64,000 nucleotides of DNA from Microvirga aerophila (GCF_003332305.1 NZ_QOIO01000018.1:45203-109202); one strand, 5' to 3'; positions 28,891 to 39,073 are shown, numbered from the stretch's first letter. The notes: a model not told the origin generated them from the sequence alone. Numbers and translations are program-made.

Positions 28891-31206
28891 TCAGCGTTGC
28901 CCACGCTTGGGGAGCGCCTTTGGGCTCGATGTCTTGAGAGATTTTCCACGGCCCGACAAACTCGGATTGGTCATGAAATACTTATGAGCGTTGAACGGTT
29001 CCTCACCCTTGGCGGGGACGATTCTCCGGCTGGTTCCGTCAGCCAATACCGTCCAGCTCTGCTCGTTGTCGAGCAGGTTCGCCAGCATGATCTGTTCAAG
29101 AATCTGTTCATGCACGGTGGGCGTGAGAATCGGCAGAAGCGCCTCGACGCGCCGGTCCAGGTTGCGGGGCATGAGGTCGGCCGACGAGATGTAGACATGC
29201 GCCTTCGGGTTCGGCAGGGCCTGCCCGTTGCCGAAGGCGTAGATGCGGGTGTGCTCCAGGAAGCGACCGACGATGGACTTGACCCGGATATTCTCCGACA
29301 GACCCGGAATTCCAGGCCGGAGGCAGCAGATGCCGCGCACGATCAGGTCGATCTGCACGCCGGCCGCGCTGGCGTTGTAGAGCGCATCGATGATGACCGG
29401 ATCGACCAGGGAATTGCATTTGCCCCAAATCGCCGCCGGACGGCCGGCTTTGGCGTGGGCGATCTCCTCCTCTATGTGCTGGATCAGCCGCTTCTTGAGG
29501 TTCAGGGGAGAAACCGCCATGCGCTCCAGTTCCGCCGGCTCCGCATAGCCCGTCACGTAGTTGAAGATCCGCGATACGTCCCGCCCGATCACCGGATCGG
29601 CTGTGAAGAACGAAAGGTCGGTATAGATGCGGGCCGTGATGGGGTGGTAGTTGCCCGTGCCCGCGTGACAATAGGTGATGAGTTGGCCGCCCTCGCGCCG
29701 GACAACCATCGACAGTTTGGCGTGGGTTTTAAGCTCGATGAAGCCGAACACCACCTGGGCGCCGGCGCGCTCCAGATCGCGCGCCCAGCGGATGTTGGCC
29801 TCCTCGTCGAACCGCGCCTTGAGCTCCACGAGAGCCGTGACGGATTTACCGGCTTCCGCCGCCTCGGCCAGCGCCGCGACGATGGGAGAATTGGACGAGG
29901 TGCGGTAGAGGGTCTGCTTGATCGCCACCACGTTCGGGTCCCGCGCCGCCTGATGCAGGAACTGCACCACCGCGTCGAAGGATTCGTAAGGGTGATGGAC
30001 GATGATGTCCTTCTGGCGGATCGCAGCGAAACAATCACCGCTATGCTCGCGGATGCGTTCCGGAAAGCGCGGGTTATAGGGCTTGAACTTGAGGTCCGGC
30101 CTATCGAGAGCGACGAGCTGGGAGAGATCGCTCAAGCCCATCATGCCCTCGACCACGAAGACCTCGTCGTCGGACACCTCCGACTCCTCCGCCACGAACT
30201 GGCGCAGGTCCTCCGGCATCGCCGCCTCGACCTCGAGGCGGATCACCGTGCCGCGACGGCGCTGCTTGAGAGCCGTCTCGAAGAGGCGCACCAGGTCCTC
30301 GGCCTCTTCCTCCACTTCGATATCGGAATCGCGGATCACCCGGAAAGCGCCCTGCCCCTGGACGTTGTAGCCAGGAAAAAGCCGCATGGTGTAGAGCGCG
30401 ATCATCTGCTCGAGAGCGATGAAACGGTTTGCGCCCGTCTCGGCGAAATCGGGCAGGCGGATGAAGCGTTCGGCGCGGGGCGGCAGCCGGATAAGCGCGT
30501 TCAGGACCTTTCCGTCGCTCTGTCGCGCCAGTTTGAGCGCGATCGAGGAACCGAGGTTGGGAATGAACGGGAAAGGATGCGCCGGATCGATGGCTAGCGG
30601 GGTGAGAACCGGGAAGATGTGGTTGAGGAAGTAGTCCTCGAGCCAGGACGCCTCGGACTTCGTCAGTCCAGGCCCGTCCACGAGGACGATGCCCTCTTCG
30701 AGTAGGGCGTCCCGCAATTCGTGCCAGCGCCGCTGCTGGTCGGACGCCAAGAGGGACACAGCCGTCGAAATCTTGGACAGTTGCTCCTGCGGGGTCAGTC
30801 CGTCCTGGGAGGGCGCGGCCACGCCCGTGCGGACTTGCCCCTTGAGGCCTGCGACCCGCACCATGAAGAATTCGTCGAGGTTGTCGGCCGAGATCGACAG
30901 GAAGCGCAGTTGCTCGAGAAGTGGATGGTTTTTATTCGACGCCTCTTCCAAAACTCGGCGGTTGAACTGGAGCCAGGACAATTCCCGATTGATGAAGCGC
31001 TGGGGGAACTGCTTCAGGGCAGCCCCGTCGAGCTCGATATCCGGCGGGGCCTTCGGCAACGGGGCATCGGTGACGATCTCGGCCTCGTCCATCGTCAACG
31101 CACCGCGCACATCGTTCTCCGGCACTTTCCGCGGCAGCCGTTTTGCCTTGGATTTCGTGACGGTTTCACGACGGTCGGACGACAGGGTCTCTGGGTCAGA
31201 TTTCAC
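28891..31206 (-). CDS. ppk: Polyphosphate kinase 1
   Basis: Reversible synthesis of inorganic polyphosphate from ATP. The 771-residue protein carries [19 protein letters not shown] (about residues 71-89), the autophosphorylated His in [12 protein letters not shown] (about 505-516) and the PLD-like second catalytic motif [12 protein letters not shown]. The first 60 residues are a poorly conserved, Lys-rich extension, so an internal start cannot be excluded. The GTG start overlaps the hdaA stop by 4 nt, placing it in the hdaA-ppk-ppx unit. Confidence 0.94.
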   Translation of the reverse strand: MKSDPETLSSDRRETVTKSKAKRLPRKVPENDVRGALTMDEAEIVTDAPLPKAPPDIELDGAALKQFPQRFINRELSWLQFNRRVLEEASNKNHPLLEQLRFLSISADNLDEFFMVRVAGLKGQVRTGVAAPSQDGLTPQEQLSKISTAVSLLASDQQRRWHELRDALLEEGIVLVDGPGLTKSEASWLEDYFLNHIFPVLTPLAIDPAHPFPFIPNLGSSIALKLARQSDGKVLNALIRLPPRAERFIRLPDFAETGANRFIALEQMIALYTMRLFPGYNVQGQGAFRVIRDSDIEVEEEAEDLVRLFETALKQRRRGTVIRLEVEAAMPEDLRQFVAEESEVSDDEVFVVEGMMGLSDLSQLVALDRPDLKFKPYNPRFPERIREHSGDCFAAIRQKDIIVHHPYESFDAVVQFLHQAARDPNVVAIKQTLYRTSSNSPIVAALAEAAEAGKSVTALVELKARFDEEANIRWARDLERAGAQVVFGFIELKTHAKLSMVVRREGGQLITYCHAGTGNYHPITARIYTDLSFFTADPVIGRDVSRIFNYVTGYAEPAELERMAVSPLNLKKRLIQHIEEEIAHAKAGRPAAIWGKCNSLVDPVIIDALYNASAAGVQIDLIVRGICCLRPGIPGLSENIRVKSIVGRFLEHTRIYAFGNGQALPNPKAHVYISSADLMPRNLDRRVEALLPILTPTVHEQILEQIMLANLLDNEQSWTVLADGTSRRIVPAKGEEPFNAHKYFMTNPSLSGRGKSLKTSSPKALPKRGQR

Positions 31207-31901
31207 TCGATCTCATCCGTTTCCTGGGTAGCGCCAAGAAGTTCGGCCGCGATGGCCCGGGACACGCGCCGCCCCCTGCTCAGAGCTTCCTTGTCGAGAA
31301 GAGTCACGAGTTCGGACGCTTTGGCCAGCGACCGCTCGATCCGCAGCGCGATATAGTCGACAACGCTGGTGTCGACCACGAGTTGCCGGTCGACGAACAG
31401 CTTTACCAGCACGGCCCTCAGCAGGGCGTCGTCCGGCGCATCGATGGAGACGCTCGGCGCGAGCCGCAGCCGCGAGAGAAGGTCCGGCGTTCTCAGGCCC
31501 CACGTGTCCGGGGGCGTTTCGCAGGTCACCAGCACCGAGGCCTTCCGCTCCCGGGCGAGGTTGAGCAGATGGAACAGGGCCGCCTCGTCCCGCTCGGCGC
31601 GATCCATGTCCTCGATGGCGAGGGCACCATTGGAGACGAGATGCGGGACCTTGTCCTGCGTGACTTCGGCGGCGTCGACCGTCCAGGCATGAGCCGTTTC
31701 CGCCCAGATCGACGCGAGATGGCTTTTGCCGCTCCCGCGCGGCCCTCGCAACAGCAGGATCGTATCAGGCCAGCCCGGCCAGCTTTCGATGCACGCATAG
31801 GCCTGCTCGTTGGAGGGGCTGACGAGAAAGTCCTCCCGCCCGTAGCGGGGGTCGAGGGGCAGGTCGAAGGCGAGTTGTTTGGGAACCTCACGCATCGACA
31901 T
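31203..31901 (-). CDS. hdaA: DnaA regulatory inactivator HdaA-like AAA+ protein
   Basis: AAA+ protein that promotes hydrolysis of DnaA-ATP to prevent re-initiation of replication. The 232-residue product begins [21 protein letters not shown] (clamp-binding QLAFDL near residue 9), has Walker [16 protein letters not shown] (about residues 47-58) and Walker [14 protein letters not shown], and ends with the DnaA-like sensor 2 region. This fits HdaA from Caulobacter-like species. Start overlaps the end of the permease gene by 14 nt. A shorter start at 31895 (MREVPKQ) is also possible. Confidence 0.88.
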   Translation of the reverse strand: MSMREVPKQLAFDLPLDPRYGREDFLVSPSNEQAYACIESWPGWPDTILLLRGPRGSGKSHLASIWAETAHAWTVDAAEVTQDKVPHLVSNGALAIEDMDRAERDEAALFHLLNLARERKASVLVTCETPPDTWGLRTPDLLSRLRLAPSVSIDAPDDALLRAVLVKLFVDRQLVVDTSVVDYIALRIERSLAKASELVTLLDKEALSRGRRVSRAIAAELLGATQETDEIE

Positions 31902-33018
31902 CGGCCTTCCGCTCAGCCTCGATGTCCATCCGTGCCCCAGGCAGCAGGATCGCCGACTCGCTTCCACGATAGAGCGGGCTCGCCAGATACTGACGCAGCG
32001 CAAAGCGCGCGATGACGCCAACGGCGGCGGCAAGCGGCACCGCGAGCAGCAGGCCGACGAAGCCGAAGAGCGCACCGAAGGCCACCAAGGCGAACATGAG
32101 CCAAACCGGGTGCAGGCCGACGGAGTCGCCGACGAGTTTGGGCGACAGGATGTTGCCTTCCACGAACTGGCCGAAGATGAAGATGCTCAGCGTTGCGATG
32201 ATCATGGTCCAGTCCGGCCAGAACTGCACGATGGCTACGCCCATGGACAGGATGAGACCGGTGAGCGAGCCCACATAGGGAATGAAGCTCAGGATGCCCG
32301 AGGTCATGCCGATCAAGGCGCCGAAATTGAGCCCAAGGAGGGCGAGGCTCACCGCATAGAAGGTCCCGAGGATGATGCAGACCATGGCCTGTCCTCGGAC
32401 GAAGCCCGCGATGGCAACATCGATGTCATGGGCGATCGAGCGGATCGTGTCGCGGTGGCGCATGGGCATCCACGAATCGACGGTTCTCACCATGCGGTCC
32501 CAGTCGACAAGCATGTAGAAGGCCACGACCGGCGTCACCACAAGCAGGGAGAAGATGCCGATGAGGGCCTGTCCGCCCGACCAGAGACCTTGCAGGAAAG
32601 CTGTGATCCAGGCGATACCCTGGCTGATGAGATTGCCGACGGATGGCGGCGCCGCGGGAAGCGACTCCTCGATGCCGAGCTTCCTGACGAGCGGGCCCAG
32701 TTGCTCCGCGCCCAGTTCCTGCAGCCTTACCACATAGCCGGGCAGCCTTTCCACGAAGGCCGTCACCTGCTGCGCGGCGAAAGGCACCAGGATCATGAGG
32801 GAGATGATGAAGACCAGGACGAACAGGACGAGGATGAGGAGGCTTGCGCCGAGGCGCCCGATGCCGACCTTCTGTAGCCGGTCGGCCAGGGGATCGAGCA
32901 GATAAGCCAGCGCAAAGCCCGCCACGAACGGCAGGAGGATGCCGCGCAGGACGAAGAGCAGCAGCACCGCGACGACCAGCGCCGCGACCCAGAATGAAAT
33001 CTGCCGTTGGATCGTCAT
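31888..33018 (-). CDS. AI-2E-family (PerM/TqsA-like) permease
   Basis: Integral membrane protein of 376 residues with about eight hydrophobic segments. It has the family's N-terminal FWVAALVVAVLLLFVLRGILLPFVAGFALAYLLDPLADRLQ arrangement and the conserved GPxxGNxxSPKLVGDSVGLHPVWLMFALVAFGALFGFVGLLLAVPLAA-type C-terminal block (SPKLVGDSVGLHP near residue 288). Substrates of the family are mostly unknown; AI-2 export is shown only for some members. It precedes hdaA in the same unit, as in many alphaproteobacteria. Confidence 0.88.
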   Translation of the reverse strand: MTIQRQISFWVAALVVAVLLLFVLRGILLPFVAGFALAYLLDPLADRLQKVGIGRLGASLLILVLFVLVFIISLMILVPFAAQQVTAFVERLPGYVVRLQELGAEQLGPLVRKLGIEESLPAAPPSVGNLISQGIAWITAFLQGLWSGGQALIGIFSLLVVTPVVAFYMLVDWDRMVRTVDSWMPMRHRDTIRSIAHDIDVAIAGFVRGQAMVCIILGTFYAVSLALLGLNFGALIGMTSGILSFIPYVGSLTGLILSMGVAIVQFWPDWTMIIATLSIFIFGQFVEGNILSPKLVGDSVGLHPVWLMFALVAFGALFGFVGLLLAVPLAAAVGVIARFALRQYLASPLYRGSESAILLPGARMDIEAERKADVDA

Positions 33019-33045
33019 GCCGTCTTCACCCCAGAAAACCCCGCA

Positions 33046-33576
33046 TCAGCCCGTCATGTGCCGCAGCCAGCCTCCGAGATAGGCACCGGCGGAAGCGACG
33101 GTCAAGGCGGCGACTGTCACCATCGCCACATCTTCGAGCCCCGCAAGGTCGACCCCATAGGCGTTTGCCGCAAGGGCAAAGGCCGCAAAACCGATCTGGG
33201 CCCCGGTGTTCAGCTTGCTGACGAGCAGCGGTTTGATGGCCACCCGCCGATCCATCACCCAGGACAACAGAACCGCCGCCACGATCATTGCGTCCCGAGA
33301 GACGACCACGATGGCAAGCCAGCTTGGGATCACCCCCACGATCGCCAGGGACACGTAGATCGAGACCAGGAGGGATTTGTCGGCCAGGGGATCGATATAG
33401 GACCCCAATTCGCTGCGCATGTCGAAATGCCGGGCGATGAACCCGTCGATCCCGTCCGAAATGCCCGCAATGGCAAACAGCACGAAGGCCGTCCCCCACC
33501 GCTCCTGCATGATCATCATGATCACGAACGGAACGAGGATGAGCCGACCGATGGTGATGATGTTCGGAATGGTCAT
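33046..33576 (-). CDS. CDP-alcohol phosphatidyltransferase (PgsA/cardiolipin-synthase-type)
   Basis: Membrane enzyme of 176 residues transferring a phosphatidyl group from CDP-diacylglycerol to an alcohol. The family motif D-x2-D-G-x2-A-R-x8-9-G-x3-D-x3-D is seen as DGIDGFIARHFDMRSELGSYIDPLADK (about residues 40-66). Five to six hydrophobic segments surround it. ATG at 33576 starts TIPNIITIGRLILVP, the family N-terminus; a longer frame to 33630 is not conserved. Head-group specificity (glycerophosphate or phosphatidylglycerol) cannot be told. First gene of the unit continuing into the permease and hdaA. Confidence 0.88.
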   Translation of the reverse strand: MTIPNIITIGRLILVPFVIMMIMQERWGTAFVLFAIAGISDGIDGFIARHFDMRSELGSYIDPLADKSLLVSIYVSLAIVGVIPSWLAIVVVSRDAMIVAAVLLSWVMDRRVAIKPLLVSKLNTGAQIGFAAFALAANAYGVDLAGLEDVAMVTVAALTVASAGAYLGGWLRHMTG

Positions 33577-33657
33577 CGGGTCAGATGATGACGGGTCGGC
33601 GGGCCGACTGCAATGTTGGCCTCGGTCCATGGGGACAGCGGGGAGGAGCGAACTTCC

Positions 33658-34086
33658 TCAGCGGTGGACCTGATCGAGCTCCGGAAGAAGCACGACGCTC
33701 TCCTGCTCGTTTGGATCGGTTCTGGCGATCACCGCGATGCAGCTCTCGGTTTGGCTGGCATTGTACGGCTGATGGGGAACATTGGCCGGGATATACATGA
33801 AATCTCCCGACCTCGCCGAAACATGCTCTTCCAGCCCCTCGCCGAACCACATGCCGGCCTCGCCGCTCAGGACGTAGAGCGCCGTTTCATGGGCCTCGTG
33901 CAGATGGGCCTTAGCCTTGGCGCCCGGTGGCATGGTGACGATCTGGAGGTGGATTCCCTTCGCGCCCACGGATTCGGCCGAAATGCCGGGCGCGTAGGAA
34001 AGCGCCTGCTTGCCGATGAAATCCGGCCCCGCGCGAACGACCCGGCAGGTCGGCTTGCCGTCTGGAACGGAAGAGGCTGCTGTCAT
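33658..34086 (-). CDS. Cupin-domain protein
   Basis: The 142-residue product has the cupin motif 1 [33 protein letters not shown] (metal-ligand His residues near 69-74) and motif 2 [18 protein letters not shown]. These are the small beta-barrel cupins that bind metal; the specific reaction is not known. ATG at 34086 is used; the upstream frame to 34212 is not cupin-like. It is divergent from purM, with about 190 nt between. Confidence 0.82.
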   Translation of the reverse strand: MTAASSVPDGKPTCRVVRAGPDFIGKQALSYAPGISAESVGAKGIHLQIVTMPPGAKAKAHLHEAHETALYVLSGEAGMWFGEGLEEHVSARSGDFMYIPANVPHQPYNASQTESCIAVIARTDPNEQESVVLLPELDQVHR

Positions 34087-34280
34087 GGGCGTCTCCCAAT
34101 CCCCGCGGGTTACCGCATCGCCGGCCCCAGGGAAAGCGCAAGGTAGCGGGGTTCGTCGCCGGGTTGCAAGGCCGTGCAATGGGGGCCCGCTTCCCTTGGA
34201 AAGGCCCATCAATCTGCAGCAAAGCCCCTTGCCTACGGGTCCCTCTCGCCTTACTGCCCGCGGGGAGACGGGGACCGCCG

Positions 34281-35348
34281 ATGACCGAGAAGCAGCAGAA
34301 CGGCCTGACCTATGCGCAAGCAGGCGTCGATATCGACGCGGGCAACGCCATGGTCGACCAGATCAAACCCCTGGTGCGCGCCACGCGCCGGCCCGGAGCC
34401 GATGCGGAGATCGGCGGGTTCGGCGGCTTGTTCGACCTCAAGGCTGCGGGCTTTACCGACCCCATCCTGGTGGCGGCCAATGACGGCGTCGGCACCAAGG
34501 TGAAGATCGCCATCGACACCGGTATCCATGACACGATCGGCATCGACCTCGTGGCCATGTGCGTAAACGACATCATCGTTCAGGGCGCAGAGCCCTTGTT
34601 CTTCCTCGACTACTTCGCCACCGGCAAGCTCTCGCCGGAGGTTGGCGTCGCCATCGTCAAAGGCATCGCGGATGGCTGCCGCCAGGCGGGCTGCGCCCTC
34701 ATCGGCGGCGAGACGGCTGAAATGCCGGGCCTCTACGCCAAGGGCGACTACGATCTTGCGGGCTTCGCGGTCGGCGCGGCCGAGCGCGGAACCCTGCTGC
34801 CGAAGGACGTGAAGGCAGGCGACGTGCTCATCGGCCTGCCCTCCTCCGGCGTCCATTCCAACGGCTTTTCCCTGGTGCGCCGCATCGTCGAGCGCTCAGG
34901 CCTTGCCTGGGACGCACCGGCTCCGTTTGCGGCAGGCGAGAGCCTCGCCCAGGCCCTTCTGGAGCCAACCCGGATCTACGTGAAGGCGCTCCTCGCCGTG
35001 CTGAAGGGGGGCAGCAGGATCAACGCGCTCTGCCACATCACCGGCGGTGGCTTCCCCGACAATATCCCGCGCGTCCTGCCCGACGGCGTCGGCGTGCGCC
35101 TCGACCTCGACTCTATCCCGGTTCCGCCGGTATTCGGCTGGCTGGCGCGAACCGGCGGCGTTGCCGAGGCCGAGATGTTGCGCACCTTCAATTGCGGCAT
35201 AGGCATGATTGTCGTGGCCGATGCCGGCGAGGCCGAGGGCGTCATGCAGCGTCTGCGGGCAGCTGGCGAGAACCCGGTCCGCATCGGCGCGACCATCGCT
35301 CATACGGGCGGCGAGCCCGTGCAGACGTCGGGCCGCCTGAAGATCTGA
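34281..35348 (+). CDS. purM: Phosphoribosylformylglycinamidine cyclo-ligase (AIR synthetase)
   Basis: Fifth step of de novo purine synthesis, converting FGAM to AIR with ATP. The 355-residue protein has the N-terminal [21 protein letters not shown] (about residues 9-29), [37 protein letters not shown] and [12 protein letters not shown], all PurM signatures. ATG at 34281 follows a GGGAC region; an earlier in-frame start at 34164 has no family support. Its stop overlaps the purN start (TGATG), so the two genes are translationally coupled. Confidence 0.95.
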   Translation: MTEKQQNGLTYAQAGVDIDAGNAMVDQIKPLVRATRRPGADAEIGGFGGLFDLKAAGFTDPILVAANDGVGTKVKIAIDTGIHDTIGIDLVAMCVNDIIVQGAEPLFFLDYFATGKLSPEVGVAIVKGIADGCRQAGCALIGGETAEMPGLYAKGDYDLAGFAVGAAERGTLLPKDVKAGDVLIGLPSSGVHSNGFSLVRRIVERSGLAWDAPAPFAAGESLAQALLEPTRIYVKALLAVLKGGSRINALCHITGGGFPDNIPRVLPDGVGVRLDLDSIPVPPVFGWLARTGGVAEAEMLRTFNCGIGMIVVADAGEAEGVMQRLRAAGENPVRIGATIAHTGGEPVQTSGRLKI

Positions 35349-35995
35349 TGACCCGCCGCCGCATCGCCATCCTGATTTCCGGGCGCGGATCGAACATGGT
35401 CTCGCTCATGGAGGCCGCGCGCGCCCACGATTACCCGGCGGAGATTGCCCTCGTGCTCTCGAACCGCCCCGACGCGGAGGGGCTGGACCGGGCAAGGGAC
35501 GCGGGAATCGAGGCCTTGGCCATCGACCACAAGGCCTATTCCACCCGCGAGAGCTTCGAGCAGGCTTTGGACGAAGCGCTCCACGCGCGGGACATCGAGT
35601 TCATCTGCCTTGCGGGCTTCATGCGGGTGCTGACGAACTGGTTCGTGGAGCGCTGGGCAGGCAGGATGGTCAACATCCACCCTTCCCTCCTGCCCCTGTT
35701 TCGGGGCACCCAAACCCACAGGCGGGCCCTGGAGGAAGGCGTCCTAGTTCATGGTTGCACGGTGCATTTCGTGGTGCCTGAGCTCGACGCCGGCCCCATC
35801 GTGGCTCAAGCGGTCGTGCCGGTCGTGCCGGACGATACGGAGACCAGCCTGGCGGAAAGGGTTCTGGAGCAGGAACACCTCCTCTATCCGCAGGCGCTTC
35901 GGATGATCTGCAGCGGCCGCGCGCGGCTCGATGGCGGACGTGTGATCTTCACGGACAGTTGGGATGCCTCGGCAGCCCTTCTTTCGCCGGTCTAG
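35348..35995 (+). CDS. purN: Phosphoribosylglycinamide formyltransferase
   Basis: Third step of purine synthesis, using 10-formyl-THF to formylate GAR. The 215-residue product begins [20 protein letters not shown] with the GSN phosphate-binding loop, and contains the catalytic triad region: Asn and His in NIHPSLLPLFRGTQTHRRALEEGV (about residues 108-131) and the Asp in VVPELDAGPIVAQA. Normal length. The upstream frame belongs to the end of purM; the ATG overlapping its stop is used. Confidence 0.95.
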   Translation: MTRRRIAILISGRGSNMVSLMEAARAHDYPAEIALVLSNRPDAEGLDRARDAGIEALAIDHKAYSTRESFEQALDEALHARDIEFICLAGFMRVLTNWFVERWAGRMVNIHPSLLPLFRGTQTHRRALEEGVLVHGCTVHFVVPELDAGPIVAQAVVPVVPDDTETSLAERVLEQEHLLYPQALRMICSGRARLDGGRVIFTDSWDASAALLSPV

Positions 35996-36093
35996 GACGC
36001 TGCTTCGGGCAGGCCGTGCGCCTAGCTCCGTCCTGGCACGACTTTTCCGAACAGCCTGGCAATAAACACCAAGCTTGAGCTGCCCATACACGG

Positions 36094-36190
36094 AAAAGGG
36101 CCGCGCCCAGTTCTTGCTTGAACTGTGTTCGCGGCCCTCTGACTCGAAATTGCCCCTTCGAGTAACGAATCTGTTACTAGCAAAAGAACT
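36094..36190 (-). ncRNA. Candidate small RNA, minus strand
   Basis: Read on the minus strand the segment folds into three stems: GTAAC/GTTAC, then ACTCGAA/TTCGAGT with a GGGGCAAT-type loop, then a 9-bp AGGGCCGCG/CGCGGCCCT stem with an inner AGTTC/GAACT and a following TTTTCC. The last is a plausible intrinsic terminator. I cannot identify it with a known family, and its promoter is not clear. Confidence 0.35.
36097..36138 (-). terminator. Hairpin with minus-strand T-tract
   Basis: Stem AGGGCCGCG / CGCGGCCCT (36097-36105 with 36130-36138) with a nested AGTTC/GAACT; read on the minus strand it is followed by TTTTCC. Confidence 0.55.
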
Positions 36191-36297
36191 AATCAACAAG
36201 GGGTAGGAGATCGAACAAGGCTGTTATGTGTCAGTTTAGCACACAGCACCGCTCGCGATCTCTTAACATACCGCAATGTTCAAATGCACTTCCGACC

Positions 36298-36385
36298 CTA
36301 TATGAAACGACCCGGCTTCGTTTTAGTGCCCCTTCGAGCCGAACCTTGGAGCGCCCCCTTGTTTCCACAAGAGGGCGCTCTTTTT
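36298..36385 (+). ncRNA. Candidate small RNA or leader, plus strand
   Basis: A CTATAT box (36298-36303) is followed by AAACGA/TCGTTT (36305-36326), TGCCCCTTCGAG and the terminator GAGCGCCCcCTT / AAGAGGGCGCTC with TTTTT (36349-36385). The layout (start box, one stem, terminator) suits an approximately 75-nt transcript, but no good -35 box is seen. It may instead be the end of a long purN 3' untranslated region. Confidence 0.35.
36349..36385 (+). terminator. Intrinsic terminator, plus strand
   Basis: GAGCGCCC..CTT pairs with AAG..GGGCGCTC (36349-36380), followed by TTTTT (36381-36385). Probably ends either the purMN message or a small RNA. Confidence 0.75.
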
Positions 36386-36438
36386 GTAGGCCGGACCTCG
36401 AGTCTGCGACCGCCGGCGCTCCGACACTTTTCGGGACG

Positions 36439-36801
36439 TTACAGGGTCGGACGCTCGAGCTTGCAGGAATCGATGGCCGCGAGGGCCTTGGCGCGGGCGC
36501 TGTCGCTGAAGATCCCTGTGTCGCGATAGGCCTGCACCTCGTCGGCGCTCAAGGCGCGCATGGTCTGGCCCGCATAGCAATCGCATTTCCTGGAAACCGA
36601 TCCTTCGCTGACGTTCTGGAGCTTGGCCTGCGTAACCGAGCAGGCCTGGCGAACACGTGCCCGAAGCTCACTCGCGCTTGCGGTCTTGAGGGCCGGATCC
36701 GGCTGGTACTGGGTCGGCATGTTGGATGCCGCCGCGAAGGCGGCACCTGCGGAGACGGCAATGGCAGCCGCGGCCAACATGGAGCGGAAGGCGAACGTCA
36801 T
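36439..36801 (-). CDS. Small exported cysteine-containing protein, unknown function
   Basis: The 120-residue product has a clear signal peptide (FRSMLAAAAIAVSAGAAFA, cut near residue 24) and a short mature part with four Cys: one in RQACSV, two as CDC in SRKCDCYAG and one in DSCKLE. This pattern suggests disulfide-stabilised or metal-binding periplasmic protein. Orthologue family not recognised. Gene is monocistronic, between the structured intergenic region and a molybdopterin oxidoreductase. Confidence 0.72.
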   Translation of the reverse strand: MTFAFRSMLAAAAIAVSAGAAFAAASNMPTQYQPDPALKTASASELRARVRQACSVTQAKLQNVSEGSVSRKCDCYAGQTMRALSADEVQAYRDTGIFSDSARAKALAAIDSCKLERPTL

Positions 36802-36889
36802 CGGAAGACCCCGAGATAATGAAACAATCGGGCCAAAGGACAGGCTTGGCCGTCCAGGGTCAAGCGGGATTCAGAAACAGCCTTAAAAC

Positions 36890-39043
36890 TTACCCAACAA
36901 CCGGCTCTGTACGCTCACGTTTTGCCGTTGCGACAGGCACGGTTGATGGCTTTGGCTCGGCCTTTTCGAGGGCAACCCGGTTGTCGTGGAAGGCCGCTCC
37001 GCCGTAAGGCGCAACCTGATCCGCGCCCGTGAGCGTGTTGATGCCCCGGCCATAGGGATGAGCCGCGTTCGGCCAGATGGATTCGGCGATCAGCACCCCG
37101 CGCCGAACACCATCGAAGAGTTGGGCGCGCAGATAGACCTCGCCGCGCTGGTTCTTCAGCTTCACCCAGTCGCCGTCCACGATCCCCTGCGGTTCGGCAT
37201 CGAGCGGATGGATCATCACCTCGGGCCGCCTCTCCTTGGCCTGGGAGGTGGGGGTCTCGGTGAAGGTCGAATTGAGAAACTGCCGGGCCGGACTGGTGGC
37301 GAGGCGGAACGGATGCTCGTGGGTGGTCTCTTCGATGACGGCCCAATGATCGGGCAGCGACGGCATCTCGGCCCAGGGCCCCATGGGGCCGTTGTTGTAG
37401 GACGGCACCTTGGTCCAGTCGGGCTTGAAATGGAACTTGCCGTCCGGATAGCCGAATCCATCGAGGAAGTGCGCCTGTTCGAAGGGCGGTTGCGCATCGA
37501 TATGCACCTGCTCTTCCAGATTCTCGACCGTGCCCCAGTCGGAATTCTGCAAGGTCCAGTCGATGATTTCGCGCGGCGTCATGCCGAAGCCGCGATGCTT
37601 CGCGTCCACTCGCTTGGCGATCCCCTGGAGCACCTCGTGGTTGGAGCGGCACTCGCCTGGCGCATCGATGAGCTTGAGCCCGAGCTGGAAGTACTGGTGT
37701 CCGCCGCCCTGGTAGAGGTCGTCGTGCTCCATGAACATGGTCGCGGGCAGCACGATGTCGGCCATGAGGGCCGTCTCGGTCATGAATTGCTCGTGGACGC
37801 AGACGAACAGGTCCTCACGGGCGAAGCCCCGCTTCACCAGCTCCTGCTCCGGCGCGACGGAGATCGGGTTGGTGTTCTGGATCAGGAGCGCCTTGACGGG
37901 AGGGCCGCCATAAAGGGCCTCACGATCACCGGTAAGCACGCGGCCGATCTGAGACTGATCGAGGCTGCGGATCGACCCGTCGGCGTCTTCACGCCCTTCG
38001 ATCAGCGACTTGTTCCAATGGAAGATCGCGCCGTTGTTGTGGAAGGCGCCTCCGCCCTCATACTGCCAGGCGCCTGTCACGGCCGGGATGGAGGCCGCCG
38101 CATGCATGTTGACGACGCCGTTGCGCTGGCGTCCGAACCCGTATCCGAGGCGGAAGAAGGTGCGCTTGGTCTCGCCCACCAGCTTGGCGAATTCCTCGAT
38201 CTGCCCGACTGTCAAACCCGTGATCGACGCGGCCCAGGCCGGGTCGCGGGTGCGCAGATGAGCCTCCAGCTCGCGGGGATGGTCGGTGTAGCGCTTGAGA
38301 TAGTCCCAATCCGCGTAGCCGTCGCGGAAGAGCACGTGCATGACCGCACAGGCGAGCGCCCCGTCGGTGCCGGGACGGACGAGAAGCGCCATGTCGGCCT
38401 GCTTCATGGTGGCGTTCATGTAGATGTCGACGGCCACGATCTTGGCCCCGCGCTCCTTGCGGGCCTTCATGGCGTGGGTCATCACGTTGACCTGGGTGTG
38501 AACCGGGTTCGTGCCCCAGATCACGACGCAGTCCGACACCGCCATCTCGCGCGGATCGACTCCGGCCAGCTTGCCGGTGCCTCCCACATAGCCCGTCCAG
38601 GCCATGGCGGTGCAGATGGTGGAGTATTGACCGGAATAATTCTTCGCGTGGCGCAGACGGTTGATGCCGTCGCGCATCACGAGGCCCATCGTGCCGGCAT
38701 AATAGTAAGGCCAGACGGATTCCGATCCGAAATCGCGCTCGGCTTCCAGGAACTTGCGGGCGACGATGTCCAGCGCCTCGTCCCAGGAGATACGCTCGAA
38801 CTGGCCGGAGCCCTTCGGGCCAGTGCGCTTCAGGGGATGGAGCAGCCGGTCTGGGTGGTGGATCCGCTCGGCATAGCGCGCCACCTTCGCGCAGATGACG
38901 CCAGCCGTGTAGCGGTTGGTCTGCGCCCCATGCACACGCCCGATGGTGCGCCCGTCGATGACCTCGACCTTCAGCGAGCAGGCCGAAGGGCAATCATGCG
39001 GGCAGACGGAGGGGCGATGTTCGATGCGTGGGGCTTGATTCAT
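36890..39043 (-). CDS. Molybdopterin-binding oxidoreductase (formate dehydrogenase/DMSO-reductase superfamily)
   Basis: The 717-residue protein belongs to the MopB family. The N-terminal [4Fe-4S] cluster site is intact (C14, C18, C22 and C51 in PSVCPHDCPSACSLKVEV and GVICAKVAR), followed by FERISWDEALDIVARKF, YYYAGTMGLVMRDG and WGTNPVHTQVNVM, and a C-terminal MPT-binding domain with HPLDAEPQGIVDGDWVKLKNQRG. No Tat signal is visible, so it is cytoplasmic. No partner subunits or maturation genes are adjacent. Substrate is unknown; the closest known relatives act on formate or are of unknown function. Confidence 0.88.
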   Translation of the reverse strand: MNQAPRIEHRPSVCPHDCPSACSLKVEVIDGRTIGRVHGAQTNRYTAGVICAKVARYAERIHHPDRLLHPLKRTGPKGSGQFERISWDEALDIVARKFLEAERDFGSESVWPYYYAGTMGLVMRDGINRLRHAKNYSGQYSTICTAMAWTGYVGGTGKLAGVDPREMAVSDCVVIWGTNPVHTQVNVMTHAMKARKERGAKIVAVDIYMNATMKQADMALLVRPGTDGALACAVMHVLFRDGYADWDYLKRYTDHPRELEAHLRTRDPAWAASITGLTVGQIEEFAKLVGETKRTFFRLGYGFGRQRNGVVNMHAAASIPAVTGAWQYEGGGAFHNNGAIFHWNKSLIEGREDADGSIRSLDQSQIGRVLTGDREALYGGPPVKALLIQNTNPISVAPEQELVKRGFAREDLFVCVHEQFMTETALMADIVLPATMFMEHDDLYQGGGHQYFQLGLKLIDAPGECRSNHEVLQGIAKRVDAKHRGFGMTPREIIDWTLQNSDWGTVENLEEQVHIDAQPPFEQAHFLDGFGYPDGKFHFKPDWTKVPSYNNGPMGPWAEMPSLPDHWAVIEETTHEHPFRLATSPARQFLNSTFTETPTSQAKERRPEVMIHPLDAEPQGIVDGDWVKLKNQRGEVYLRAQLFDGVRRGVLIAESIWPNAAHPYGRGINTLTGADQVAPYGGAAFHDNRVALEKAEPKPSTVPVATAKRERTEPVVG

Positions 39044-39073
39044 GGCGGGCGGATGATGCGGGAAAGCCCGGAA

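Larger units (their letters stand above)
35996..36438. other. Structured intergenic region between purN and a small exported protein gene
   Basis: No protein gene is visible in 440 nt. It carries two opposed terminator-like hairpins (36097-36138 and 36349-36385), several internal inverted repeats and a 12-nt direct repeat TGCCCCTTCGAG at 36151-36162 and 36327-36338. The arrangement is that of one or two small RNA genes or of long 3' leaders. Confidence 0.6.
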
